From an uncultured Lachnospiraceae bacterium (lineage in GTDB: Bacteria > Bacillota > Clostridia > Lachnospirales > Lachnospiraceae): a DNA stretch of 64,000 nucleotides. The notes under the pieces were generated by a model that was not told where the DNA came from, did not search any database, and saw only the letters and a list, made by a program, of their open reading frames with translations. Positions 7,900-16,906 of the stretch are shown one piece after another. The DNA is taken from contig OMXP01000002.1 in NCBI GenBank assembly GCA_900315055.1, forward strand, positions 22,871-86,870, read 5' to 3'. The position numbers were made by a program, and so were the translations under genes. Numbering within the stretch: the first letter of the stretch is position 1; each line of letters opens with the position of its first letter.

Positions 7900-9678
7900 A
7901 TGAACTGGCAAACACTGACAGGCGGCGGCAGCTGGGAAGCGACGACCGTGATCTGGGTGCTGCTGTGCGGCGCTCTGGTCTACTTCATGCAGGCGGGCTT
8001 TGCCCTGTGCGAATCGGGTCTTACAAGAGCCAAGAACACCGGCAATATCCTCATGAAGAACATGATGGATTTCTGCATCGGCACCCCGTGCTTCTGGCTC
8101 ATCGGATTCTCCCTGATGTTTCACGGAACGAACGGTTTCATCGGGACCCCGGATTTCTTCATCCAGGGAACCTATTCCGCGGAGAACTCCGTGGTTCCGC
8201 AGACGATGCCGCTCTTTGCGTATGTGATCTTCCAGACGGTGTTCTGCGCAACCGCAGCAACCATCGTCTCGGGCTCCATGGCAGAGCGCACGAACTTCGC
8301 CGCGTACTGCGTCTATTCCGCCTGCATTTCGCTCCTGGTCTATCCGATCTGCGGACACTGGACCTGGGGCGGCGGCTGGCTCTCCCAGCTTGGCTTCCAT
8401 GATTTTGCAGGCTCCGCACAGGTCCACAACGTCGGCGGCATCATCGCGCTTCTGGGTGCGGCTCTGTTAGGACCCCGTATCGGCAAGTATGACAAGAACG
8501 GCAAGGCAAGAGCCATCCCCGGCCACAACATGACTGCCGTCGCCCTCGGCGTCTTCATCCTGTGGTTCTGCTGGTTCGGATTCAACGGCGGCTCCACCGT
8601 CTCCATGGCAGGCGACGAGAGCCTGTGGGAAGCATCTCTTGCCTTTATGACCACGAACCTTGCGGCAGCCGTTGCTACCTGCACGGCGATGATCTTCACG
8701 TGGCTTCGCTACGGCAAGCCCGATGTCTCCATGACCCTGAATGCGTCTCTTGCAGGTCTTGTTGCCATCACGGCAGGCGCGGACTGCGTCTCCGCAGCCG
8801 GTGCGTTCTTCATCGGTCTCATCGCCGGGTTCCTGGTTGTGTTCTCGGTTGAGTTCTTTGACAACGTCGCCAAGGTCGATGACCCGGTCGGCGCGGTCTC
8901 CGTCCACTTCGTCAACGGTGTCTGGGGCACCATCGCGGTCGGCCTGTTCTCCACCGGTGCCGACGGCGTCGGCAAGGGTCTGTTCTACGGCGGCGGTGTT
9001 CACCAGCTTGGCATTCAGTGCCTTGGCATCCTCTCGATCGATGTCTATGTCCTGATTGTCATGTTCATCATCTTCAAGATCATCGACAAGACCATCGGAC
9101 TTCGTGTCCCGGCACAGGTCGAGATTGACGGCCTGGATATCCACGAGCACGGCCTTGCATCCGCCTACTCAGGATTTGCCATCACCGATGTCACGGATCT
9201 CGAGGTCAGCGAGAACGAGAACACGGATCTGGGTGAGGATTCCTACGACAGGGCATCCGATGCACAGAAGAATGCGGCAGTCCATGTGGTGAAGGAGCCT
9301 AAGATCGCAGATCTGTCCACCGGTATCCACAAGGTGTCCATCATCTGCCGCCTGAACAAGTTTGATGAGCTCAAGAAGGCACTCAATGAGATCGGTGTCA
9401 CCGGCATGACGATGACCCAGGTCATGGGCTCCGGTATTCAGAGAGGCTCCAACGATGCCATGTACCGTGGCACCAAGGTCGACAACACGCTCCTGCCGAA
9501 GGTCAAGGTTGAGGTCATCGTCGGCAAGATCGCAGTCGACAAGGTCATCGACACCGCAAAGAAGACGCTGTACACCGGCCACATCGGCGACGGCAAGATC
9601 TTCGTCTACAACGTGCAGAAGGTCGTCAAGGTCCGCACCGGCGAGGAGGACTATGCAGCCCTGCAGGATGTCGAGTAA
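7900..9678 (+). CDS. amt: ammonium transporter with C-terminal PII domain
   Basis: The protein is about 592 residues. The first 400 form an Amt/Mep/Rh channel with eleven hydrophobic segments, which carries ammonium inward across the membrane. A charged linker leads to a PII (GlnB-like) domain from about residue 480. That domain retains GxGIQRG in the T-loop, YRG, LPKVKVEVIV and the C-terminal GDGKIFVYNV and RTGEED motifs. Where E. coli GlnB has the uridylylated Tyr51, this protein has TKVDNTLLPK with no tyrosine, so control is probably by ATP/ADP/2-oxoglutarate binding only. AGGAGG precedes the ATG at 7900; the open frame extends upstream but through the terminator. Base composition suggests high expression. 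Confidence 0.93.
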   Translation: MNWQTLTGGGSWEATTVIWVLLCGALVYFMQAGFALCESGLTRAKNTGNILMKNMMDFCIGTPCFWLIGFSLMFHGTNGFIGTPDFFIQGTYSAENSVVPQTMPLFAYVIFQTVFCATAATIVSGSMAERTNFAAYCVYSACISLLVYPICGHWTWGGGWLSQLGFHDFAGSAQVHNVGGIIALLGAALLGPRIGKYDKNGKARAIPGHNMTAVALGVFILWFCWFGFNGGSTVSMAGDESLWEASLAFMTTNLAAAVATCTAMIFTWLRYGKPDVSMTLNASLAGLVAITAGADCVSAAGAFFIGLIAGFLVVFSVEFFDNVAKVDDPVGAVSVHFVNGVWGTIAVGLFSTGADGVGKGLFYGGGVHQLGIQCLGILSIDVYVLIVMFIIFKIIDKTIGLRVPAQVEIDGLDIHEHGLASAYSGFAITDVTDLEVSENENTDLGEDSYDRASDAQKNAAVHVVKEPKIADLSTGIHKVSIICRLNKFDELKKALNEIGVTGMTMTQVMGSGIQRGSNDAMYRGTKVDNTLLPKVKVEVIVGKIAVDKVIDTAKKTLYTGHIGDGKIFVYNVQKVVKVRTGEEDYAALQDVE

Positions 9679-9744
9679 CCGAAGGGACAGCAACAACTTA
9701 AGAGAGTTCTGAGCAGATGTGCTGAGCAAAAGCTCAATGCAGGC

Positions 9745-9788
9745 AGTCGCCGCGGAGATTTAGATTCTTCCGCGGCGGCTGTTTTTTT
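9745..9788 (+). terminator. intrinsic terminator after amt
   Basis: A 12-bp stem (AGTCGCCGCGGA with TCCGCGGCGGCT, one G-T pair) is followed by seven T residues. Confidence 0.9.
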
Positions 9789-9834
9789 ATGTTCCACTTC
9801 CTTCCATTCGGGCTCCGGCACGTCCCTGGATGAC

Positions 9835-9863
9835 TTGTCAATACTTTGCGTTCGCGGTATAGT
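9835..9863 (+). promoter_or_regulatory. promoter of the surface-polymer operon
   Basis: TTGTCA and TATAGT are 17 bases apart. They lie upstream of the first MBOAT gene and just after a terminator, so this probably drives the long plus-strand run. Confidence 0.65.
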
Positions 9864-9937
9864 CCACGTTCGGGGAAAAGGGGGCAGAGACGATGACAGG
9901 ATGCATGTCTCTGCTTTCGTGTGGAGAGGAATACGGA

Positions 9938-11395
9938 ATGGAATACAACAAGCCGCTTTATCTTTGCGCTTTTTTGCCGCTCATGGCACTGCTCTGCCAC
10001 TATGCGCCGGAGAGGCACAGGCGGAAGATACTCATTGTCGCGGATCTGATCTTTTACGTGCTGCTTGCCGGGAAGATGACGCCGGTCTTTTTGCTGACCG
10101 TATTGGTCACCTGCCTCCTGACAAGGCGAATCGGTACATCGAATGGCAGGGGAAAGACAGCCTGGTTTCTTCTTGGCATTGTCCTTCTGTTCGGGCCGCT
10201 CTTTGCGTTCCGGTTTCTTCGGCTGTTTCCGTCTTCTCCCACGGGAATCTCCTATTATACCCTGATGGCGGCGGCGTGCCTGATTGAGGTGTACTGGGGA
10301 CGGCTCTCACCTTTGGGGCTTACGGATACGTTCCTCTTTCTTTCCTTTTTCCCGCAGGTTCTGCAGGGACCGATTGCAAGGCCGGAGGATACCATGGAAC
10401 AGCTCCGGCACCCGGCTGCCGTGCACCGGCCGGAGATCCGCGCAGGGCTTCTTCGGATCCTCTGGGGGCTGTTCAAGAAGCTTGCCATCGCCGATCGCCT
10501 GAACATGGTTGTCGGCATGCTGTTTCGGGAGTACACGAACTACCACGGGGCCTGGATTCCGTTTGCCGCGATCTGCTGCACGCTGCAGCTGTACATGGAT
10601 TTCTCCGGCATGATTGATGTCAGTATCGGATCGGCACAGCTCTTCGGCATTCGTCTCCCCGAGAATTTCCGCCAGCCGTTTCTCTCCGAGGATGCGGGGG
10701 AGTTCTGGCGAAGATGGCACATCACTCTCGGTGTATGGCTGAAGACCTATGTCTATTACCCCATTGTCACTGCAAAGCCTGTCCTGAAGCTCATGAAGAG
10801 CACCAGGAAGAAGCACGGCAAATATGCCGCGCAGCTTCTCGTGAGCTTCCTTGCTCTGACGCCGGTCTGGCTCTTCAACGGCATCTGGCACGGACCGCAC
10901 CTCAACTATATCCTCTACGGCATCTACTACCTCGTCCTGATCCTTCTGAACGAAGCATTAAAGCCTGCAAAGAGCGCCTTCTACAAGAAGACGGGCTTTC
11001 GAAGGGAAGGGGCCTTCTTTAAGGTCTTCCGGATTGCCCGGACGCTGCTCATTGTCGTGACCGGGGAGCTGTTCTTCAGGGCGCAGGGGACGAGGGCAGG
11101 GCTTTCCATGATTGCCTCGACCTTCCATGACTTTCACCTGTCAGATCTGACACTCACCAATCTCCATACCTTCGGCCTTGATACCGCGGACTATGCGCTG
11201 ATCCTGTTCGGGACGGTTCTCGTCTTTGGTGCGGATCTTCTGCACGAGCACGGCTTTGATGTCAACGTGTGGCTGTCCGGGAAGAGCAGGGCCTTCCGCT
11301 TTGCCTGGTACTATGCGGCGGTGGCGCTGGTGATCATTTTCGGTGCCTACGGCACGGGCTACCTTGCCGTAGACATGATCTACGCGAACTTTTAG
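9938..11395 (+). CDS. MBOAT O-acyltransferase (DltB-like), copy 1
   Basis: This 485-residue polytopic protein belongs to the membrane-bound O-acyltransferase family. It carries FRQPFLSEDAGEFWRRWH (His about 261) and NGIWHG (catalytic His about 318), preceded by LYMDFSGMIDVSIG. MBOAT proteins pass an acyl group from an inside donor such as an acyl carrier to an outside acceptor. The ATG at 9938 has GAGAGGA seven bases upstream and is preferred over an in-frame Met at 9893. An SGNH-type partner follows after 13 bases and an adenylation-decarboxylase-carrier set after that. Whether this copy or the one at 15344 uses the carrier cannot be told from sequence alone. Confidence 0.88.
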   Translation: MEYNKPLYLCAFLPLMALLCHYAPERHRRKILIVADLIFYVLLAGKMTPVFLLTVLVTCLLTRRIGTSNGRGKTAWFLLGIVLLFGPLFAFRFLRLFPSSPTGISYYTLMAAACLIEVYWGRLSPLGLTDTFLFLSFFPQVLQGPIARPEDTMEQLRHPAAVHRPEIRAGLLRILWGLFKKLAIADRLNMVVGMLFREYTNYHGAWIPFAAICCTLQLYMDFSGMIDVSIGSAQLFGIRLPENFRQPFLSEDAGEFWRRWHITLGVWLKTYVYYPIVTAKPVLKLMKSTRKKHGKYAAQLLVSFLALTPVWLFNGIWHGPHLNYILYGIYYLVLILLNEALKPAKSAFYKKTGFRREGAFFKVFRIARTLLIVVTGELFFRAQGTRAGLSMIASTFHDFHLSDLTLTNLHTFGLDTADYALILFGTVLVFGADLLHEHGFDVNVWLSGKSRAFRFAWYYAAVALVIIFGAYGTGYLAVDMIYANF

Positions 11396-11408
11396 GGAGG
11401 GCAGGACG

Positions 11409-12311
11409 ATGAAAAAAACTTCTTTGAAACGTCGCTTTGTTCTTCTCCTGTTTGTGCTGGGACTGGTGGTGCTCCTCGAAGTGCTCTCGTTTGTAAGCGT
11501 TTCGATTCTCCGGCACTCGGATCTGACGATACAGAAGAGAAATGCGACGGAGATTGACTTTAAGAGCGTGCCGAGGGATTCACTGGACGGCGTGGTGCTC
11601 GGGAGCTCTCTTGCCTACATGAGCGTCCGCCCGGATGTGATTGAGGAGAGGACGGGAGAGAGGTTCTACGTTCTCGGTCTTCCCGAGGAGAAGATGGCGG
11701 AGGCGTACCATCTGTTCCGTTTGGCTCTTTCGAGACAGGATCTGAAGATCGTCGCGATCGAGTGCGGCATGCTCTTTCAGGAAAGAAGCAAGGTGCAGGA
11801 GATCCAGGATACGGCGACCGAGGCGGTATCCGTGGCCTTTCCGATTATCAAGACCCACGATGCCTGGAAGGCCTTCTTCCCGCATGAGAAATCGGACGAG
11901 GTTCGGGAGATGGGCTTTCGCATCGAAAAGAATTCCGGCGATGTCGTGCCGGCAGATACCACAGGGTACATGGCGCCGACAACAGAATGTGCCCCGATCT
12001 CCGCATACAGCAGGATGATCCTGAAGGAAATCTGCAGGCAGTGTAAAAAAAGAGGCATTCAGGTCCTTCTCTTCAGTGCACCTTCTGTTGCCGACGGAAG
12101 CATGGCAAGGCACAATGCACTGGTAAAACTTGCCGGAGACCTTGAGGTTTCATACGTGGATTACAATACGAAGGACATCGGGATCGACTGGAGCACGGAT
12201 ACCTGCGACGGGGGAGAGCACCTGAACCTTCAGGGTGCCGGGAAAGTATCAAAAGCCTTTGCGGAAGATCTGAGGCAGGACACGGCAGGCGACAGAAAGA
12301 CGGGAAAATAG
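11409..12311 (+). CDS. SGNH/DltD-like membrane-anchored protein, copy 1
   Basis: This 300-residue protein has one N-terminal membrane segment (about 9-32) and an extracytoplasmic SGNH-hydrolase-like fold. VVLGSSLAY (about 63-70) supplies the nucleophile-block serine. CDGGEHLNLQG near residues 266-275 supplies the Asp-x-x-His block. Proteins of this shape (DltD, AlgJ/AlgX, PatB) partner MBOAT proteins in moving acyl groups onto glycopolymers outside the cell. A GGAGGG site precedes the ATG. Its position directly after MBOAT copy 1 suggests a working pair. Overall similarity to DltD is by architecture, so I call it DltD-like rather than DltD. Confidence 0.72.
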   Translation: MKKTSLKRRFVLLLFVLGLVVLLEVLSFVSVSILRHSDLTIQKRNATEIDFKSVPRDSLDGVVLGSSLAYMSVRPDVIEERTGERFYVLGLPEEKMAEAYHLFRLALSRQDLKIVAIECGMLFQERSKVQEIQDTATEAVSVAFPIIKTHDAWKAFFPHEKSDEVREMGFRIEKNSGDVVPADTTGYMAPTTECAPISAYSRMILKEICRQCKKRGIQVLLFSAPSVADGSMARHNALVKLAGDLEVSYVDYNTKDIGIDWSTDTCDGGEHLNLQGAGKVSKAFAEDLRQDTAGDRKTGK

Positions 12312-12349
12312 TACAATAGCCGGTGTCGGAAAAAATGGCGGGAGGAATC

Positions 12350-13879
12350 ATGAGGGATATCACCATACTGGATATGCTGGAGAGGACGGCAGGAGCAAGG
12401 CCGGACAAGGCTGCGTTCCGGGATCCCCGGAAGGCTGTTACGTTTGCAGATCTTGTTCAGGTATCAAAACGGGTTGGAACCTATCTTGCAGGGAAGATTG
12501 CGTTCGGAAGCCCTGTTGCCTTCTACATGGAAAAGAGCGTCGATGCGCTCTGCGGGATGTTCGGGGCAGTCTATGCCGGGGGATTCTACAGCTTCATCGA
12601 TGTACGGCAGCCCGCGGCGCGGGCAGAAAAGGCCCTGTCGGTCCTGCAGCCCTCGATTCTTTTCTATGACCGGGCACAGAGGGATAAGGCAGAAGCACTG
12701 TCGGTTTCCTGTCCGGCTGTGTGTCTGGACGATGTCCTTTCGCAACTGCCGGAGGCAGATGAGAAGGTTTTATCGTCCATTCGCGCCGGGCTTCTCGATA
12801 CGGATCCGCTGTATGTGAACTTTACAAGCGGCAGCACGGGGACGCCGAAGGGGGTTGCGGTCTGTCACCGGTCGGTTCTGGACTTTATCCCGTTCCTCGT
12901 GCAGATCTCGGGGATCGATGAGACGGACGTTCTCGGCAATCAGGCACCGTTTGACTTTGATGTCTCGGTCAAGGACATCTATACAACACTGTATACCGGA
13001 GCCGAGACGGTGCTCATTCCCCGGGAGTATTTCACTGCGCCGACAACGCTCATGGACTACCTGTGTGATCATGAGGTGACGAGTCTTTGCTGGGCAGTCT
13101 CCGCCATGTGCTTTGTCTCCATCATGAACGGCTTTGACTACAGGGTGCCGGAGAAGATCCGAAGGGTCATGTTTTCGGGCGAGGTCATGCCGGTGAAGCA
13201 GCTCGATGTCTGGCAGAAGTTCCTGCCGGAAGCCGCCTTCATCAACCTGTACGGGCCGACGGAGATTACCTGCAACTGCACGTACTACGTGCTGAACCGG
13301 ACATTTGAAAAGAACGAGAATATCCCGATCGGGCGGCCCTTCCCGAATGAGCGGGTGTTCCTGCTCGATGAAGAGGATCATCTGGTGACGAAGGAAGGGG
13401 TTCTTGGCGAGATCTGCGTCTGCGGCACGGCCCTGGCCCTCGGCTACTGGAATGATCCGGAGAAGACAGAGAAGGCCTTTGTGCAGAATCCCCTGAACCG
13501 GGTGTATCCGGAGCGGATGTACCGGACCGGGGATCTTGGCACATACGATGCCGACGGGAACCTCGTCTATCACACGCGGAAGGATTTTCAGATCAAGCAG
13601 ATGGGGCAGCGGATCGAGCTTGGCGAGATCGAGGCGGCCGCGATGGCGCTTGACGGGGTCTTCCGGGCTGCCTGTGTGTATGATGCGGGAAAGAAGAAGA
13701 TCCTGCTGTACTATACCGGAGAAAAGGATGTACCGGCAGTAAAGAAGGAGCTCTCCGCAACGCTCCCGCCCTACATGATGCCGGGAAAGACGGTGCAGGT
13801 TTCAGAGCTTCCGATGAACAAGAACGGAAAGATTGACCGGCAGGCACTGCTGGCTCTTGCAACGGGAGGGAAGAAGTGA
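12350..13879 (+). CDS. DltA-like amino-acid adenylating enzyme (carrier-protein ligase)
   Basis: This 509-residue ANL-family adenylation protein activates an amino acid with ATP and should load it onto the carrier at 15105. Core motifs are in order: TSGSTGTPKG (159-168), QAPFDFDVSVKDIY (about 199-211), YGPTE (301-305), YRTGD (391-395) and NGKIDR with the catalytic Lys at about 494. It is close to DltA in length and motifs. At the FCGE position of D-alanine-specific DltA it reads FSGE (275-278), so the substrate may not be D-alanine. I chose the ATG at 12350 for its GGAGGA site, although the spacing is short; 12323 lacks one. The stop overlaps the next start (GTGA). Confidence 0.88.
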   Translation: MRDITILDMLERTAGARPDKAAFRDPRKAVTFADLVQVSKRVGTYLAGKIAFGSPVAFYMEKSVDALCGMFGAVYAGGFYSFIDVRQPAARAEKALSVLQPSILFYDRAQRDKAEALSVSCPAVCLDDVLSQLPEADEKVLSSIRAGLLDTDPLYVNFTSGSTGTPKGVAVCHRSVLDFIPFLVQISGIDETDVLGNQAPFDFDVSVKDIYTTLYTGAETVLIPREYFTAPTTLMDYLCDHEVTSLCWAVSAMCFVSIMNGFDYRVPEKIRRVMFSGEVMPVKQLDVWQKFLPEAAFINLYGPTEITCNCTYYVLNRTFEKNENIPIGRPFPNERVFLLDEEDHLVTKEGVLGEICVCGTALALGYWNDPEKTEKAFVQNPLNRVYPERMYRTGDLGTYDADGNLVYHTRKDFQIKQMGQRIELGEIEAAAMALDGVFRAACVYDAGKKKILLYYTGEKDVPAVKKELSATLPPYMMPGKTVQVSELPMNKNGKIDRQALLALATGGKK

Positions 13880-15075
13880 ACGAAGAAGAACTGAAGGGGC
13901 TATATTCTGCGTTCGGAACGCCCCTGTATGTCTTTGATACGGGAGAGCTTTCCGGGCGCGTAAAGAAGATCCGGGAGATCTTGGGAGATCGGATTCACCT
14001 TTGCTATTCCATCAAGGCAAATCCGTTCCTCGTGCCGGCGATGCTCCCTCTTGTCGACCGGCTCGAGGTGTGCAGCCCGGGGGAGCTTTCGATCTGCGAG
14101 GACCGGAAGGTCCCCGGAGAGAAGATTCTCTACTCCGGCGTCAACAAGATGCCGAACGACATCAAAGACGCCGTCAGTTATGGCGCCGGGATCTGTACGG
14201 CGGAATCCGTTCATCAGTTTACACTGGTCCATGAGGAGGCTGTGCGGCAGGGTAAGGTACTGCCGATCCTTCTTCGGATCAATGTCGGCTCCCAGTTTGG
14301 CATGTCAAAAGAGGATCTCCTGTACCTGATAGATCACCGTTCGGAATACCCGAACCTTGTCATCGAGGGGATCCACTGCTTTGGCGGGACTCAGAGAAAG
14401 AACCTGAAGATCCAGAGAGGGGAGCTTTCGATGCTCCGGGATCTCTTCGAGGAGGTAAGGTCAGAGCATCACTTTGATCTCCACAGACTTGAGTACGGAA
14501 CCGGGCTTCCGGTTCCCTGTTTTGAGGGGGATGACTTCGATCACCCGTTCCGGCTTCTTTCGGACCTTGCCCCGGACCTTCAGGCGGCGGCAGACTTTGC
14601 GGACGTCACGGTTGAGATGGGACGTTTCTTTGCGGCATCCTGCGGCTGGTACCTGACGAAGGTCACGGACATCAAACAGGTGAAAGACGCCTGCTATGCC
14701 CTCGTTGACGGCGGGATTCATCACGTCCACTACGACGGGCAGATGATGGGCATGAAGGTGCCGAAGATCGTACATCTGAAGGAGGATTCGACGTCGAAGG
14801 CCTCTGATCCGGAGACGCATTCCTGGACGATCTGCGGGAGCCTCTGCACGACAAGCGACGTGCTGGTGCGGAAGGTGGATCTGGACGGGCTGTCTCTGGG
14901 AGATGTCCTTTGCTTTGCCAACGTCGGGGCCTATTCGGTGACCGAAGCGATGGATCTGTTTCTTTCCCGCACCATGCCGCGCGTGGTATTGTATGATGGA
15001 CGTCAGGGTGAGCTTGCAAGGGACTTTGTGGAGTCCTGGAAGCTGAATACACAGGGTGACTCACAGCAGATGTGA
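13876..15075 (+). CDS. fold-type III PLP decarboxylase (LysA/BtrK-like)
   Basis: This 399-residue enzyme has the alanine-racemase/ornithine-decarboxylase barrel. The PLP lysine is in CYSIKANP (K47), EMGRFF (248-253) contributes to phosphate binding, and CGSLCTTSD (320-328) matches the conserved Cys block of diaminopimelate and ornithine decarboxylases. It starts at GTG 13876, overlapping the adenylation gene stop by four bases, with GGGAGGG upstream. A LysA-type enzyme between an adenylation enzyme and a carrier recalls BtrK of butirosin biosynthesis, which decarboxylates glutamate while it is bound to a carrier protein. It could instead act on the free amino acid before loading. It is unlikely to be the housekeeping LysA given its context and diverged motifs. 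Confidence 0.82.
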   Translation: MNEEELKGLYSAFGTPLYVFDTGELSGRVKKIREILGDRIHLCYSIKANPFLVPAMLPLVDRLEVCSPGELSICEDRKVPGEKILYSGVNKMPNDIKDAVSYGAGICTAESVHQFTLVHEEAVRQGKVLPILLRINVGSQFGMSKEDLLYLIDHRSEYPNLVIEGIHCFGGTQRKNLKIQRGELSMLRDLFEEVRSEHHFDLHRLEYGTGLPVPCFEGDDFDHPFRLLSDLAPDLQAAADFADVTVEMGRFFAASCGWYLTKVTDIKQVKDACYALVDGGIHHVHYDGQMMGMKVPKIVHLKEDSTSKASDPETHSWTICGSLCTTSDVLVRKVDLDGLSLGDVLCFANVGAYSVTEAMDLFLSRTMPRVVLYDGRQGELARDFVESWKLNTQGDSQQM

Positions 15076-15104
15076 GGATTCATGTTAAGTTGGAGGAAGG
15101 ATCA

Positions 15105-15335
15105 ATGGACGAATTACTGGAGATTTTGCAGGACGTGACCGATGAGGTGGATTTTAAGACAGAAGAGCATCTGATCGACGACGGACTGCTGAACTCGTTT
15201 GACATTCTGCAGATCATCAGCGCACTGGATGATGCCTACGGCATCTCGATCCCGGCATCGGAGATTGTGCCCGCGAACTTCAACAGCGCAAAGGCGATGC
15301 TGGCCCTTGTCAACAGGCTGCAGCAGGAAGGCTGA
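15105..15335 (+). CDS. acyl/aminoacyl carrier protein (DltC-like)
   Basis: This 76-residue acidic protein carries DDGLLNSFDIL, in which Ser31 is the expected 4'-phosphopantetheine attachment site. The DGLL(N/D)S pattern and the helix that follows resemble DltC more than fatty-acid ACP. The ATG at 15105 is chosen because GGAGGAAGG lies seven bases upstream and it gives the normal length; a GTG at 15072 overlapping the previous stop would add 11 residues. It sits directly downstream of the adenylation and decarboxylase genes and nine bases before an MBOAT gene, so it should shuttle the activated residue to the membrane. Confidence 0.88.
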   Translation: MDELLEILQDVTDEVDFKTEEHLIDDGLLNSFDILQIISALDDAYGISIPASEIVPANFNSAKAMLALVNRLQQEG

Positions 15336-15343
15336 TTTCATTC

Positions 15344-16906
15344 ATGAGTCTGTTTTCACTCGGATACCTGATGTTCAACGGTATTCTTCTGATTCTGTAT
15401 TATACGGTCTGCCGCAGGAAGCAGTGGATACTGCTTCTTGCGGCAAGCCTTTTTTACTATACCCTGCTTTCGGGACAGGGGATGGTCTACCTTCTGCTCC
15501 ATGCCCTGGTGACCTATGCCGGCGCAAGGAGACTTTCTTCCCTGGAGGATGCGTGCAGGATACGGCGAAAGGATCCATCCCTTGACCGGGAGGGGAAAAA
15601 GAAGGTCAAGGCAGCCTTTACACGCAGGAAACGGGTGGTGCTCTGGACCGTGATCATCCTGCACCTTCTGGTCCTTGCAAGGCTGAAGTACTGGACGGAT
15701 CTGTTCCCCTCGGCGCCGTCCCTTCTTCTGCCGCTTGGGATCTCGTTCTACACGTTCATGTCGATCAGCTATCTTGTCGATGTCTACGGCGGGAAGTATC
15801 CCGCGGAGCAAAACTTTGCCCGGCTTCTTCTGTATCTTTCCTGGTTCCCGCAGATGATCCAGGGACCGATCGGGCGCTATCCCGACATGGCGCCGCAGTT
15901 TCAGAAGACGCATACGTTTGACTCCGACCGGGCGCGGCGGGGGATGCTTCTTATTCTCTTTGGCCTTCTCAAGAAATATGTCGTTGCCGACATGCTGGTG
16001 AATGAGATCTCGGATCTCTTCGACGGGCCGGTGGATGGTCTTCCGGGGAGCCTTATCGTATTCGGTATTCTTCTCTACTCGGCGCAGCAGTACGCGGATT
16101 TCTCCGGCGGGATCGATATCGTCGCGGGATTTTCGAGTCTGTTCGGGATCGAGCTTGCCCCGAACTTTCGGCAGCCGTATTTCAGCACGTCTCTCGGGGA
16201 TTTCTGGCGGAGATGGCACATCAGCCTCGGCGCGTTCATGCGGGACTACGTGTTTTATCCGTTTGCGCTTTTAAAGCCTATGCAGAAGTTCGGCAAATGG
16301 TGCACGAAGCACCTCGGGAAGCACGCGGGGCGGGTGCTGCCGGCCTGCATTGCAAACATCCTGGTGTTCTTCATCGTCGGCATCTGGCACGGCGCCCAGC
16401 TCCACTACGTGCTCTGGGGTCTGTACAACGGCCTGGTGATCGCCTTGAGCGACCTCACGGCGCCGTTCTGGACAGGGCTTGCGAATAAGCTCCATATGAA
16501 TACGGAATCGAAGGGATTCCATGTGTTCCGGATCATCCGGACCTTTGTGATCGTCAATATCGGCTGGTACTTTGACCGCATCACGGATTTTAGGAGCTGC
16601 ATGACCTGCCTTGCAAGGACGCTGACGCACTTTGATGCGGGACATTTTGCTTCTGCCCTTGTGCAGGAGTTCTGCACCGGATCGGATAAACTGACGGTTT
16701 TCGGGAGCATGGCGCTTGCCCTTGTGGGCTGTATCGTGATCTTTGTCGTGAGTTTCCGGAAAGAGACGGGGCACGATGTTTCCGGGGAGCTGATGGCAGG
16801 AAAGCCTGCTGTTCAGGGAGTTCTTGTGATGCTGTCCCTGATGCTGATTCTTTCGTCGTTCCTGTTTACGACGAGTGCGGGAGGTTTTCTGTATGCAAAC
16901 TTCTGA
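15344..16906 (+). CDS. MBOAT O-acyltransferase (DltB-like), copy 2
   Basis: This 520-residue polytopic protein is an MBOAT acyltransferase with FYTFMSISYLVDVYGGKY (about 135-152), ADFSGGIDI, DFWRRWH (His 292) and VGIWHG (catalytic His 349). It begins nine bases after the carrier gene, so it is the best candidate to take the carrier-bound group and pass it across the membrane, the role of DltB in the Dlt system. A charged cytosolic segment (about 62-96) is longer than in copy 1 and might contact the carrier. The ribosome site is AGGAAGG at a rather long distance. Its end overlaps the next SGNH gene by 14 bases, indicating coupling. Confidence 0.88.
   Translation: MSLFSLGYLMFNGILLILYYTVCRRKQWILLLAASLFYYTLLSGQGMVYLLLHALVTYAGARRLSSLEDACRIRRKDPSLDREGKKKVKAAFTRRKRVVLWTVIILHLLVLARLKYWTDLFPSAPSLLLPLGISFYTFMSISYLVDVYGGKYPAEQNFARLLLYLSWFPQMIQGPIGRYPDMAPQFQKTHTFDSDRARRGMLLILFGLLKKYVVADMLVNEISDLFDGPVDGLPGSLIVFGILLYSAQQYADFSGGIDIVAGFSSLFGIELAPNFRQPYFSTSLGDFWRRWHISLGAFMRDYVFYPFALLKPMQKFGKWCTKHLGKHAGRVLPACIANILVFFIVGIWHGAQLHYVLWGLYNGLVIALSDLTAPFWTGLANKLHMNTESKGFHVFRIIRTFVIVNIGWYFDRITDFRSCMTCLARTLTHFDAGHFASALVQEFCTGSDKLTVFGSMALALVGCIVIFVVSFRKETGHDVSGELMAGKPAVQGVLVMLSLMLILSSFLFTTSAGGFLYANF

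Noticed and set aside
13876..15075. Housekeeping diaminopimelate decarboxylase (lysA)
   Set aside because: The Cys block and glycine-rich motif differ from LysA, and the gene is coupled to an adenylation enzyme and a carrier, so lysine synthesis is an unlikely role.
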